Notes: a model not told the origin generated them from the sequence alone. Counted from the stretch's first letter, positions 16,108-24,093 are shown. The stretch is DNA of 64,000 bases from Pseudonocardia parietis (GCF_017876315.1 NZ_JAGINU010000001.1:930001-994000), one strand, 5' to 3'. Numbers and translations: made by a program.

Positions 16108-17106
16108 GTGCACCGCGACCGTCCGCTGTGGATGCGGCGACTGGGATGGGCCCTGCACGGGTTCCTCCGGTTCGTCCTGATCGTCTCCCTGCTGCCCTAC
16201 GCCTGGGCCAAGGTCTTCCTGTCCCAGATGGGCCTGGTCGACTACGCCGACGCCCTCTACACGGTCGGCGAGAAGAGCCCGATGGGTCTGCTGTGGACGT
16301 TCATGGCCTACTCGCCCACGGTGCAGGTGCTGGCGGGGCTGGCCGAGCTGGCGGTGGCGGTGCTGCTGGTGTTCCGGCGCACGGCGTGGCTCGGCGGCCT
16401 GCTCGGCACCGTCGCGCTGGGCGTGGTGTTCCTGCTCAACCTGCTCTACGACGTCCCGGTGAAGCAGCTGGCGCTGGCACTGACGGTCGGGCTGCTGATC
16501 GTCGCGCTGCCGGAGCTGCCGCGGGTCGCGCGCTTCGTGGCCGGACGCCCGGTGGGTGGGCTCCGGCAGGTCCCGCCGCTGCTGCCGTGGCCGCGGGTCC
16601 ATGCCGTCGCGCGGTGGCTCGTCCCGGCGCTCGGCGTGCTGCTCGTCCTCGCGCCGGGCGTCGGCTTCCCGCTGGTCGGCGGGCTGCCGCAACAGTCGTC
16701 GTCGGAGCTGCCCGGGGTGTACCGGGTGGTCGCCGACCCGGCACCGCCCGCCCCGGAGCTCGCCGCGGACCGGCGCTGGCAGGAGGTGGCGTTCGGGCAG
16801 TGGCTCGGCGCGACCGGCGCGTCCCGCCTCACGATCCGGCTGGCGAACGGCGACCTGATCGAGGGCCGGTACCGCCCGGTCCGCGACGGCGTCGTGGCCG
16901 TCGACCTCTACCCCGTCCTGGCCGGCGACCGGCCGCTGATCCGGGAGGTGGAACGGACCGTCGAGCTGACCTGGAACATCCGGCCGGACGGAACCGTGGC
17001 TCTGCGCGGTGCCGGGCAGGACCTGGTGCTCGCCTCCGACCCGGAGCTGCGCTACCTGTTCGACCGCGACTTCTCCTGGGCACCGACCGTCCCGATCAAC
17101 CGCTGA
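16108..17106 (+). CDS. DoxX-like membrane protein
   Basis: A 332-residue protein with about five membrane helices in the first 200 residues, resembling DoxX-like proteins (LRFVLIVSLLPYAWAKVF at the first helix). A soluble extracytoplasmic domain of about 110 residues follows (LPGVYRVVADPAPPAP to WAPTVPINR). The GTG start at 16108 is 7 nt after TACCCT, the leaderless pattern seen at many genes here; the longer upstream frame lacks a site. Function is unknown; DoxX-like proteins have been linked to thiol or redox stress. Confidence 0.75.
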   Translation: MHRDRPLWMRRLGWALHGFLRFVLIVSLLPYAWAKVFLSQMGLVDYADALYTVGEKSPMGLLWTFMAYSPTVQVLAGLAELAVAVLLVFRRTAWLGGLLGTVALGVVFLLNLLYDVPVKQLALALTVGLLIVALPELPRVARFVAGRPVGGLRQVPPLLPWPRVHAVARWLVPALGVLLVLAPGVGFPLVGGLPQQSSSELPGVYRVVADPAPPAPELAADRRWQEVAFGQWLGATGASRLTIRLANGDLIEGRYRPVRDGVVAVDLYPVLAGDRPLIREVERTVELTWNIRPDGTVALRGAGQDLVLASDPELRYLFDRDFSWAPTVPINR

Positions 17107-17121
17107 ACCTAGGCTGGCCCC

Positions 17122-17655
17122 ATGCGACACGCCGCGGGCCGGGCCGGCCATCGGCTCGGACTCGCCGAACGGACGGTGCTGGCGGTCACCTGCGAGCAGC
17201 CGGTGCACGGGTTCGCGATCGCCGCGCTCACCGCGGCCGACGGCGAGCTGGGCCGGGTGTGGCAGATCCCGCGCCCGGTCGTCTACCGGGCGATCGGGCG
17301 GCTGGTCGATGTCGGCCTGATCACCGCAGGGGCGGTCGAGACGGGCGGCGGGCCGCCACGCACCCTCTACACCTCGACCGGCGAGGGGCGTGAGCACGTG
17401 CGGACGTGGCTGGCCACGCCGGTCCCGCACGTCCGCGACCTGCGGTCGGAGTTCCTGCTCAAGCTCGCCGTGCTGCACCGGCGCGGGGAGGACGCGGGCC
17501 CGCTGGTCGCCGCGCAGCGCCGGGTGCTGGAACCGATCGTCGAGGCGCTGCGGGCCGAGCAGGACGGCGGTGACGACTTCGACCGGATGCTCGCGGCCTG
17601 GCGGCGGGTGTCGGCGGAGGCAGCGCTGGCCTTCCTCGACGAGTTCCGGGTATGA
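17122..17655 (+). CDS. PadR family transcriptional regulator
   Basis: A 177-residue PadR protein. The N-terminal winged helix spans about residues 14-90 (LAERTVLAVTCEQPVHGFAI, then VYRAIGRLVDVGLI and the wing PPRTLYTSTGEGREHV). The C-terminal helical dimer domain covers residues 95-177. The ATG is 6 nt after TAGGCT, which suggests a leaderless transcript. The next gene starts 7 bp after its stop, so it probably forms a two-gene unit with that small membrane protein. Confidence 0.87.
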   Translation: MRHAAGRAGHRLGLAERTVLAVTCEQPVHGFAIAALTAADGELGRVWQIPRPVVYRAIGRLVDVGLITAGAVETGGGPPRTLYTSTGEGREHVRTWLATPVPHVRDLRSEFLLKLAVLHRRGEDAGPLVAAQRRVLEPIVEALRAEQDGGDDFDRMLAAWRRVSAEAALAFLDEFRV

Positions 17656-17662
17656 CGACGTC

Positions 17663-18067
17663 ATGGCCCGACGCGACCTGACCTGGATCCCGCGCCTGCT
17701 CGGCGCGGCCACCGCCGCCTACGGGGCGGCGATCACCGCCCGACCCGACCTGCTCCTGAGGCCGGTGAAACTCCTCGCCGACGGCGAGCGGGCGGAGCCC
17801 GGCCACAAGGCGCTCACCATGGCGATCGGCGGGCGCGACGTCGTGTCCGGGCTGGCGATGCTGCTCGTCCCGGCCGGAACCCCGCTGAAGGCGGCGATCG
17901 CCGTGCGGGTCGGCGCGGACGTCGCCGATCTCACCGTCCTGGGCTCGCAGCTGCCGGACCGCGACGCCCGGGAGAAGGCGACCATGGTCGCCGCGGGCTG
18001 GGGCGCGATCTGCGCGCTGTCGGTCCTGGCCGCCGACCGGCCGAAGCACGGGCCGCTGCGCCGATGA
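17663..18067 (+). CDS. Small membrane protein (134 aa)
   Basis: A short protein with three to four weakly hydrophobic helices (LLGAATAAYGAAITA, ALTMAIGGRDVVSGLAMLL, KAAIAVRVGADVADLTVL, MVAAGWGAICALSVLAA). The RDVVSGLAML and VRVGADVADL pieces are common in an uncharacterised family of actinobacterial membrane proteins. It follows padR by 7 bp and may be its target or partner. Function unknown. Confidence 0.75.
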   Translation: MARRDLTWIPRLLGAATAAYGAAITARPDLLLRPVKLLADGERAEPGHKALTMAIGGRDVVSGLAMLLVPAGTPLKAAIAVRVGADVADLTVLGSQLPDRDAREKATMVAAGWGAICALSVLAADRPKHGPLRR

Positions 18068-18136
18068 CCATGTGGCCGATGAGCATGTGGCCGATGAGCA
18101 TGTGACAGCGGCCCGTCGCTCGACGATGATCGTCGG

Positions 18137-18769
18137 ATGGCCACGAGCACCGGGGGCGACCCCCATCTGGAACGCGCCTACACGTTGAGCGGCCCGGAGG
18201 ACGCCCGCGCCCTCTACGACGAGTGGGCGGCCACCTACGACACCGACCTCACCGGTGAGACGCAGGGCTACGTCGCACCGTCGGTGACCGCGGACGCGGT
18301 CGTCACGGCGGCCGGCACCGGCATCGAGGTGCTCGACGCCGGTTGCGGGACCGGGCTGGTGGGCGTCGAGCTGCAGCGACGCGGTGTCGCGACGATCGAC
18401 GGCGTGGACGTGTCGCCGGGGATGCTCGAGCGTGCCCGGGAGACCGGCGCCTACCGCGACCTGAGCGAGGCGGATCTGACCGCGGCGCTGGAGCTGTCCG
18501 ACGACCGGTACGACGCCGTCGTCTGCGTCGGGACGCTCACCCACGGTCACGTCGGACCGGTCGTGATCGAGGAGTTCGCCCGCGTCATCCGGCCGGGCGG
18601 GTTCCTCGTCGCGACCGTGCTGGACGACGTGTGGGAGTCCGGCGGCTACCGCGCCGAGGTCGACCGGCTGTGCGCGGGCGACGTGCTGGAGGCCGTCTCG
18701 ATCGAGATCGCGCAGTACCGCTCCGGGCAGCAGGTGGACTGCCGGCTGCTGGTCCTGCGGGTGCGTTAG
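18137..18769 (+). CDS. Class I SAM-dependent methyltransferase (WBSCR27-like)
   Basis: A 210-residue methyltransferase. SAM motif I is VLDAGCGTGLVGVEL near residue 70, the acidic loop is IDGVDVSPGML, and motif IV is YDAVVCVGTLTHGHVG. The N-terminal YDEWAATYDTDL is typical of the small-molecule methyltransferase group that includes the Williams-Beuren-region methyltransferase 27. The ATG is 6 nt after GATGAT. It ends just before the IS110 element. A hairpin that may be its original terminator now lies at 20231-20268, on the far side of the insertion. The substrate is unknown. Confidence 0.83.
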   Translation: MATSTGGDPHLERAYTLSGPEDARALYDEWAATYDTDLTGETQGYVAPSVTADAVVTAAGTGIEVLDAGCGTGLVGVELQRRGVATIDGVDVSPGMLERARETGAYRDLSEADLTAALELSDDRYDAVVCVGTLTHGHVGPVVIEEFARVIRPGGFLVATVLDDVWESGGYRAEVDRLCAGDVLEAVSIEIAQYRSGQQVDCRLLVLRVR

Positions 18770-18780
18770 ACGCCCTAGAC

Positions 18781-18875
18781 GGTATGGAGGCCTGGGCTGA
18801 GGCCTCCCGCATGTGAACGTGGGTTGCCGACAGGAGTGGGTCCTGGCGGTAGAGCCACAGATGTGGGAGGCCCCA
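18781..18875 (+). ncRNA. Candidate IS110 bridge RNA region
   Basis: The non-coding left end folds into two clear stem-loops. One is GGAGGCCT-GGGCTG-AGGCCTCC at 18786-18807 (perfect 8-bp stem). The other is CAGGA-GTGGG-TCCTG at 18831-18845, extended by CCG/CGG across one mismatch (18827-18849). In IS110 elements the non-coding end next to the recombinase gene is transcribed as a bridge RNA whose loops pair with target and donor DNA. Location and structure fit; expression and pairing are not shown. Confidence 0.4.
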
Positions 18876-19970
18876 GTGAGTGCGAATCGTACGAGTGTCG
18901 GGTTGGACGTGCACGCGCGCTCGGTCGTGGCGTGTGGGCTCGACGGGCGGACCGGGGAGCTGTTCGAGCGTCGGTTGACCCCGGATCACGGTGATGTGGC
19001 CGCGTGGGTGCGGTCGCTGCCAGGCCCGGTGGCGGTCACCTACGAGGCCGGGCCGACCGGGTTCGGGCTGGCCCGGTCCCTGGCCGCGGCGGGGATCGAA
19101 TGCCAGGTCGCGGCGCCGTCGAAGCTGCAACGCCCGTCCGGGGACCGGGTCAAGACCGATCAGCGTGATGCCCGGCATCTGGCCCGGTTGCTGCACCTCG
19201 ACGAGATCGTCGCGGTCGCCGTGCCGAGCGTGGAACAGGAAGCTGCGCGGGACCTGGTGAGGGCGCGGGAGGACGTGCGCGGGGACCTGATGTCGGCCCG
19301 GCACCGACTCTCGAAGTTGTTGCTGCGCCAGGGGATCGTCTACTACGGCGGTAAGCCCTGGACCGGGATCCACGATCAGTGGCTGCGCGAGCGCCGCCGG
19401 GATGAGGTGTTCACCGCGCCGGGTCTGGGGCTGGCCTTCGACATCGCCTACGACACCCTGCTGGCCACGCTGACGCGGCGCGAGCGCCTGGACGCCGCGA
19501 TCACCGAGATGGCCGCGAGTAGCGAGTTCACCCCGGTGGTAACCCGGCTGGGCTGCCTGCGCGGGGTCTCGACGTTGACCGCGTTCGGGCTCGCCGTCGA
19601 GATCGGGGACTGGCACCGGCTGACCGGGCGTTCGATCGGCGCCTACCTCGGCCTGGTGCCCACCGAGTCCTCCTCCGGGGCGTCGCGGTCGCAGGGCGCG
19701 ATCACCAAGACAGGCAACGGACACGCCCGCCGCCTGCTGATCGAGGCCGCCTGGCACCACCGTAAGCCGCTGCGGGCCGGGGTCGGACTGCGTCGCCGTC
19801 AGGACCAGGCGAGCCCGGCCGCGCGGGATCGCGCCCAACGGGCGAACCGGCGCCTGCACTCCCGCTGGGCCGGCTTCGACACCCGCCAAAAGCGCGCCGT
19901 GGTCGCCAACACCGCGATCGCCCGCGAGCTCGCCGGCTGGTCCTGGTCGCTGGCCGTCCTCGACGAGTAA
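18876..19970 (+). CDS. IS110-family transposase (DEDD recombinase)
   Basis: A 364-residue recombinase from the GTG at 18876, which has GGGAGG 5 nt upstream; an upstream start at 18813 would add 21 residues. The N-terminal RuvC-like DEDD domain shows Asp11 in GLDVH, Glu57 in TYEAGPTG, and Asp95 and Asp98 in TDQRDAR. The C-terminal Transposase_20 domain begins near RLGCLRGVSTLTAFGLAVEIGD. It contains YLGLVPTESSSG followed by ITKTGNGHARRLLIEAAW, where the catalytic serine lies. All expected motifs are present, so it is probably active. Confidence 0.93.
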   Translation: MSANRTSVGLDVHARSVVACGLDGRTGELFERRLTPDHGDVAAWVRSLPGPVAVTYEAGPTGFGLARSLAAAGIECQVAAPSKLQRPSGDRVKTDQRDARHLARLLHLDEIVAVAVPSVEQEAARDLVRAREDVRGDLMSARHRLSKLLLRQGIVYYGGKPWTGIHDQWLRERRRDEVFTAPGLGLAFDIAYDTLLATLTRRERLDAAITEMAASSEFTPVVTRLGCLRGVSTLTAFGLAVEIGDWHRLTGRSIGAYLGLVPTESSSGASRSQGAITKTGNGHARRLLIEAAWHHRKPLRAGVGLRRRQDQASPAARDRAQRANRRLHSRWAGFDTRQKRAVVANTAIARELAGWSWSLAVLDE

Positions 19971-20118
19971 CCACCCCGGCGAGGACCACAGATGTCCGGA
20001 TGAGCCCACTGGTGGTGACGGCAGCGCCTGCGAGCAGACCCGCGACTGACCTATGAGCAGCCCACTCCCCCAACCCGTCGCCGGGGAGCGGAGGTGGGGC
20101 CACGCTCGATCTCTAGAC

Positions 20119-20318
20119 CCGCGGACCGCTCGAGCCGAACAGACCGTCCTGCGGTAACCAACCCGCGCATATCAGACTGACGACGCGTCGACACCGACAC
20201 GCTCGCCACCACCACACCCGTCCGGCAACCGAGGCGGTGTCCACGACGACGGTCGCGGACACCGCCTCACCCTGCCCACTTGACAAACCGGCCTACATAT
20301 CAGGTCAGACTGGGGCCC
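20119..20318. other. Non-coding remainder after the IS element
   Basis: The gene-free stretch 19971-20318 consists of the IS110 right end up to about 20118, then 200 bp of host sequence. That host part holds a strong hairpin (20231-20268), two near-copies of CATATCAG(G)(T/A)C at 20168 and 20297, and the promoter region of the next gene. No ORF with good codon use was seen. Confidence 0.5.
20231..20268 (+). terminator. Terminator hairpin
   Basis: Perfect 12-bp arms GAGGCGGTGTCC / GGACACCGCCTC with a 14-nt loop. It lies downstream of the IS element and probably ended the methyltransferase transcript before the insertion separated them. Confidence 0.6.
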
Positions 20319-20714
20319 ATGAGTACCGAGCGCGGCCCGGTCGTCGGGCGCCGGATCCTGATCGTGCTGCTCGTGCTGGCCGCGGCGGTGCACGCGCGGC
20401 TGGTCGCGGGCACCGGCGCCGGGGCTCCGCTGCTCGCCGTGCTCGACGGCCTGGTGGCGATCGCCGCGATCGCCGCGCTGGTGCTGGTGGTGCGGCGGGC
20501 GGACGGGCCGGCGCTGCTGGTGTCCGCGATCGCCGGCGGTCTCGGTGTGGCGCTGTTCCTGGTTCCCGGCCTCGTCGCGCTGGCCCAGGGACAGAGCTGG
20601 ACGGCGTGGCTGGACCCGTGGGCGTTCGGCGCGCTGCTGCTGGACGCGATGGTCGTCCGGGTGGCTGTCTTCACGCTGCGCAGAGATCAACAACCGTCCG
20701 GCGGGAAGAGCTGA
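20319..20714 (+). CDS. Small membrane protein (131 aa)
   Basis: Four hydrophobic helices are visible, starting IVLLVLAAAVHARLVAGTG and ending LLLDAMVVRVAVF, with a short basic tail. The ATG at 20319 is 7 nt after CAGACT, a possible -10. A TTGACA lies at 20280-20285, but the spacing to that hexamer is 20 nt. The ALVLVVRRADGPALLVSA segment is common in uncharacterised actinobacterial membrane proteins. Function unknown; no linked partner. Confidence 0.7.
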   Translation: MSTERGPVVGRRILIVLLVLAAAVHARLVAGTGAGAPLLAVLDGLVAIAAIAALVLVVRRADGPALLVSAIAGGLGVALFLVPGLVALAQGQSWTAWLDPWAFGALLLDAMVVRVAVFTLRRDQQPSGGKS

Positions 20715-21113
20715 CGGACGCCGTGGCCCACTCCACAGCCACCGGCGAAACATCTCCGGATCGAAAACAACAAACTTCGGCGTAGATCGTTCGTAATCAG
20801 CGAAATCGCGGTCTGAGCAGCGATGACAGCTGTTACCGTTATCTTGGTGTGATAGGTCACCGATGCCTGGCTTGACCCGATCTCGCACTTTCGGCGACCT
20901 TCGATGGCGCCTCTCGGTCGTCCATGGCCGGGGAACGCACCGAAGCGCCGGAACCGCCACGCCACCACGGCCTCGTCCCACGGTTTCCGGTCAGTCGATC
21001 TGCACGGACGGGACGGGGCCGCGGGCCGCGAGCGAACTCGCGTGAACCGGACGGCGCTCCCCGCGCGGCCGGCCCGCCCGGAAAGTCGTGGGTCCGGAAC
21101 CAGGTGAGAACAG
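20715..21113 (+). promoter_or_regulatory. Long 5' region of the rpf gene
   Basis: A 399-bp gene-free stretch. The first 150 bp are the most AT-rich part (around GATCGTTCGTAATCAGCG and GTTACCGTTATCTTGG) and probably hold the promoter. The remaining 250 nt would be an unusually long, GC-rich leader before rpf. Long regulated leaders, often c-di-AMP riboswitches, are known for actinobacterial rpf genes, but the conserved blocks of that riboswitch could not be found here. Confidence 0.4.
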
Positions 21114-21518
21114 ATGAGCAGCACGCGCATGTCCATCCGTGGGCGTTTCGTCGGAACCTTGACCGCAGGAATCCTGGCGGTCGGGGCTCCGCTCGCCCTG
21201 GCCGGGACCGCGAACGCCGCCCCCGAGACCAGCGCCGCCGTCGCCCCCGCGGCGGCCGCGGCCCCCACCCAGTCCGTCTCCACCTCGACGTGGGAGAAGC
21301 TCGCCGAGTGCGAGTCCGGCGGTGACTGGAGCACCAACACCGGTAACGGCTTCTCCGGTGGCCTGCAGTTCACGCCGTCGACCTGGAAGGCCTTCGGCGG
21401 TGAGGGCAAGCCCCAGAACGCGAGCAAGTCCGAGCAGATCGCCGTTGCGGAGAACGTGCTCGAGGGCCAGGGCTGGGGCGCCTGGCCGGCCTGCTCCAGC
21501 AAGCTGGGGCTGCGGTAA
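21114..21518 (+). CDS. Resuscitation-promoting factor (transglycosylase-like)
   Basis: A 134-residue secreted muralytic enzyme. A signal peptide covers residues 1 to about 36 (MSIRGRF, then a hydrophobic GILAVGAPLALAGTANA ending in an Ala-x-Ala site). An Ala/Pro linker follows, then the Rpf domain from Trp60 to the end. The catalytic glutamate is Glu67 in AECESGGDW. NTGNGFSGGLQFTPSTW is intact, and Cys66 and Cys127 can form the conserved disulfide. It cleaves peptidoglycan and promotes exit from dormancy. It is a minimal Rpf without LysM or G5 domains. Transcription ends at the hairpin that follows. Confidence 0.94.
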   Translation: MSSTRMSIRGRFVGTLTAGILAVGAPLALAGTANAAPETSAAVAPAAAAAPTQSVSTSTWEKLAECESGGDWSTNTGNGFSGGLQFTPSTWKAFGGEGKPQNASKSEQIAVAENVLEGQGWGAWPACSSKLGLR

Positions 21519-21535
21519 GAACCCTCTGCGCTCGG

Positions 21536-21564
21536 CGGGCGGTGACCTCCACGGTCACCGCCCG
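21536..21564. terminator. Bidirectional terminator hairpin
   Basis: Perfect 12-bp stem CGGGCGGTGACC / GGTCACCGCCCG with a TCCAC loop, between the convergent rpf and LLM oxidoreductase genes. Confidence 0.8.
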
Positions 21565-21574
21565 TCGTCGTGTG

Positions 21575-22588
21575 TCAGGCCGCCCGCAGCCGGGTGACGA
21601 CGTCGCTCACCAGCGCCGGGTCGGCGTCGTACGGGGTGTACAGCGAGATCCGGTCGACCAGGTCCCGGTACCGGCCGGCGATCCCGGCCGCGACCTCCTG
21701 CGGTGCGCCGGCGACGGCGAACAGGTCCAGCACGTCGTCGTCGATCAGGCCGGCCATCTCGTCCCACGCCTGCTGCCGGGACAGTCCGTTGAGCCGGTCC
21801 GCGAGCTCGCCGCGGCCGTGGTGCTCGAGCACCGGCCGGTACGGCGGGGTCGAGGCGTAGAACGCGATCTGCCTGCGCACCCCGGCCTCCGCGGCGGCGC
21901 GGGCGTCGGCGTCGGTGCCGAGCACGGTGAAGACCGGCAGGCAGACGTCGAACCCGGCCAGGTCACCGTGCTCACCGCGCCCGCGGCGCAACGCGGGCAG
22001 GGTCACATCCGCGAGGTACGACGGCGAGGTCAGCGAGTGCGCGAGCAGCCCGTCGGTGACCCGCCCGGCCACCTCCGTCATCCGCTCGCCGACCGCCGCG
22101 AGCATCACCGGCGGCCTGCCGTGCGGGTTCGTGCCCGGCGAGAAGAACTCCGTCATCAGGGTGTGTGAGTAGAACTCGCCCTCGTAGCGCAGCCGATCGC
22201 CGGTGGCCCAGGCGTCCCAGATGGCGTGCAGCGCGCGGACGTAGTCCTCCATCCGCGCGGCCGGCCGGCTCCACGGCATCCCGAACCGGCGCTCGATGTG
22301 CGGCTTGACCTGGGAGCCGATCCCGAGGTCGAACCGTCCGCCGGAGATCAGCGCGATGTCGTTGGCCTGGTACGCGAGCGTCATCGGGTTGCGGGCGAAC
22401 GCCACCGCGATCGCGGACTGCAGCCGGATCCGGCTCGTGGCGCGGGCGGCGAGCGCGAGCGCGACGAACGCGTCGTGCGAGGTCTCCGGGACCGAGACGG
22501 TGTCGTAGCCGTCGCGCTCCGCCTCGACGGCGGTCGCCTCGGTCTCCAGCGGTCCCGCGGAGAACCCTCCGGTGGTGTCGACGCGCAC
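21575..22588 (-). CDS. LLM class F420-dependent oxidoreductase
   Basis: A 337-residue luciferase-like TIM barrel. It begins MRVDTTGGFSAG. RIRLQSAIAVAFARNPMTLAYQANDI and SGGRFDLGIGSQVKPHIERRFGM are signatures of the F420-dependent LLM group, while VGERMTEVAGRVTDGLL lies in the C-terminal half. It uses reduced F420 (or FMN) to transfer hydride to an unknown substrate, in the cytoplasm. It forms a leftward pair with marR upstream, at a distance of 111 bp. F420 dependence is inferred from subfamily motifs. Confidence 0.88.
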   Translation of the reverse strand: MRVDTTGGFSAGPLETEATAVEAERDGYDTVSVPETSHDAFVALALAARATSRIRLQSAIAVAFARNPMTLAYQANDIALISGGRFDLGIGSQVKPHIERRFGMPWSRPAARMEDYVRALHAIWDAWATGDRLRYEGEFYSHTLMTEFFSPGTNPHGRPPVMLAAVGERMTEVAGRVTDGLLAHSLTSPSYLADVTLPALRRGRGEHGDLAGFDVCLPVFTVLGTDADARAAAEAGVRRQIAFYASTPPYRPVLEHHGRGELADRLNGLSRQQAWDEMAGLIDDDVLDLFAVAGAPQEVAAGIAGRYRDLVDRISLYTPYDADPALVSDVVTRLRAA

Positions 22589-22699
22589 TACCCGTCCCTT
22601 CCGTCGTCGGACACGATCCGTGCCGGCAGGTCGTCGGCGACGCGTGCTGCACCGCCACCGGGTGCCGGATCGATCTCGACCGGATCGTCCGGCACGGCG

Positions 22700-23167
22700 T
22701 CACGGACGGTCAATGCCCGGTTCGATCTCCCCGAGGTCCTCGACCATCGCGGTGAGCACCCGCAGGGTCGCGTCGACGTCCCCGGCGCGGACCCGTTCGG
22801 CCACCCCGCGCAGCCGCGCGTGTTCCCGGCCGACGACGCCGGCGATCACCGCCCGGCCCTCGCCGGTCGCCACGATCAGCTTCGACCGGCGGTGCCGGGG
22901 GTTGTCCACCCGCTCGACCAGGCCCGCGGCCAGCGCGTCGTCGACCATGCGCTGGACGAACTGCCTGCTCAGCGACTGTGACCGGCCGATGTCCGGGACG
23001 GTCATCGGGCCGTGGCGGCGCAGCTGGTCCAGCACCGCGCGGACGCCGGCCGAGACCCGGTTCTCGTCGGCGGCCTGCTCGACCTCGCGCAGCACGCGCC
23101 GGTAGAGGGGCCCGACGAGCAGGTAGACCTCGGCCAGCTTGTCGGCGATCCCGGCATGGTCCGTCAT
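22700..23167 (-). CDS. MarR family transcriptional regulator
   Basis: A 155-residue MarR protein. Helices frame a winged helix from about residue 35 to 100, with MTVPDIGRSQSLSRQFVQRMVDDAL as the recognition region and VDNPRHRRSKLIVATGEGRAV as the wing. The ATG at 23167 lies 12 bp from the first of two GACAAC-N3-GTTGTC palindromes in the promoter shared with the divergent hydrolase gene. It probably represses both itself and that gene. Confidence 0.9.
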   Translation of the reverse strand: MTDHAGIADKLAEVYLLVGPLYRRVLREVEQAADENRVSAGVRAVLDQLRRHGPMTVPDIGRSQSLSRQFVQRMVDDALAAGLVERVDNPRHRRSKLIVATGEGRAVIAGVVGREHARLRGVAERVRAGDVDATLRVLTAMVEDLGEIEPGIDRP

Positions 23168-23177
23168 CCGCCGAGTA

Positions 23178-23225
23178 TGACAACTCGGTTGTCGTGTTGG
23201 GTCGTATGTGACAACTTGGTTGTCA
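23178..23225. promoter_or_regulatory. Two MarR operator palindromes in a divergent promoter
   Basis: Two inverted repeats with identical arms: GACAAC-TCG-GTTGTC at 23179-23193 and GACAAC-TTG-GTTGTC at 23210-23224, the second extended by T/A on each side. Centres are 31 bp apart, close to three helical turns, so two dimers would bind the same DNA face. The second ends on the A of the hydrolase ATG, so binding would block transcription or initiation directly. Confidence 0.8.
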
Positions 23226-24067
23226 TGATGGCTCTCACCGGTCTCGGCATCCCCTCGTTCCTGCCCGTCCCCGGCGGCCGCATCGCCTACCACGACGTCG
23301 GCCCGCGCACGGCCCGGCCGCCGATCGTGCTGCTGCACGGCGGCGGCCTGGACGGGCGCATGTGGACCCGGCAGGTCGCGGCGCTGTCCGCGAGCCACCG
23401 CGTCGTCGTCCCGGACACCCGCGGGCACGGCGGATCGTCCACACCGGAGGGGCCGTTCCGGCCGCACGAGGACCTGGCGGCGCTGCTGGAGTACCTGGAC
23501 ACCGGCCCCGCGGTGCTCGTCGGGCTGTCGATGGGTGGGCGGATCGCGGTGGACACCGCACTGACCCGCCCGGACCTGGCCGACCGGGTCGTCGTCAGCG
23601 GGGTGGGGATCGGGGAACCGGATTTCCGCGACCCGTGGGTGCTCGGCGTGTTCGCCGAGTGGGCCCGCACCCAGCAGGCCCTCGACGCCGACGGCTGGGT
23701 CGAGGCGTTCCTGCGTTTCGTGCCCGGTGAGCACCGCCGGGACGACGAGGTGGACCCGCTGGTCATGGAGGAGGTCCGCCTCATGGCCGTGGACGTGCTC
23801 ACCCACCACCTGCCCGCCGACCCGACCGCGCCTGGCCCGCCGATCGAGTTCCTGGCCGACGCGGCCGCCCGGGCCACGTCGTTCCCGGTCCCGCTCCTGG
23901 GCATCGTGGGCGAGCTCGACGGCACCGACCACCTGCGGATCGTCCGTGCGGCTGTCGCGGCCGTGCTCGACGGCGAGCTGGTCACGATCCCGGGGACCGC
24001 GCACTACCCGAACATGGAGCGCCCGGCGGAGTTCACCGACGCGGTCCTGCGTTTCCTCGACCGGTAG
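23225..24067 (+). CDS. Alpha/beta hydrolase
   Basis: A 280-residue alpha/beta hydrolase fold protein. The oxyanion region HGGGLDGRMW is near residue 39. The nucleophile elbow is GLSMGG with Ser near residue 100, an acid lies in VGELDGTDH, and the catalytic His is in GTAHYPNMERP. Esterase, lactonase or haloperoxidase-like activity is possible; the substrate is unknown. It begins ATGATG at 23225/23228, directly abutting the second MarR operator, so its transcript is probably leaderless and MarR-controlled. Confidence 0.88.
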   Translation: MMALTGLGIPSFLPVPGGRIAYHDVGPRTARPPIVLLHGGGLDGRMWTRQVAALSASHRVVVPDTRGHGGSSTPEGPFRPHEDLAALLEYLDTGPAVLVGLSMGGRIAVDTALTRPDLADRVVVSGVGIGEPDFRDPWVLGVFAEWARTQQALDADGWVEAFLRFVPGEHRRDDEVDPLVMEEVRLMAVDVLTHHLPADPTAPGPPIEFLADAAARATSFPVPLLGIVGELDGTDHLRIVRAAVAAVLDGELVTIPGTAHYPNMERPAEFTDAVLRFLDR

Positions 24068-24093
24068 CACGCCCTGCACCGTGCACACCCGAT

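Larger units (their letters stand above)
18775..20118 (+). mobile_element. IS110-family insertion sequence
   Basis: About 1.34 kb containing one transposase gene. The limits are proposed from a CTAGAC repeat at 18775-18780 and 20113-20118 that brackets the gene and its two non-coding ends. IS110 elements lack long terminal inverted repeats and usually leave only a very short core duplication, so these limits are tentative. The left end (about 100 nt before the gene) is rich in hairpins; the right end (about 140 nt) is non-coding. The element appears intact. Confidence 0.7.

Noticed and set aside
18065..18103. Short tandem repeat ATGTGGCCGATGAGC (two and a half copies)
   Set aside because: Only about 39 bp, between a stop codon and the next promoter; probably simple slippage and too short to be a repeat array of interest.
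20280..20311. TTGACA promoter with CAGACT as -10
   Set aside because: The spacer would be 20 nt, and the surrounding sequence has no supporting palindrome, so only the -10-like hexamer is mentioned.
20880..21110. Possible ydaO (c-di-AMP) riboswitch before rpf
   Set aside because: Only a CCGGGGAAC-like block is present. The GGGTGAAT and CCGAACCCGTCAGCTAACC-type blocks are missing, so it is not annotated as a riboswitch.
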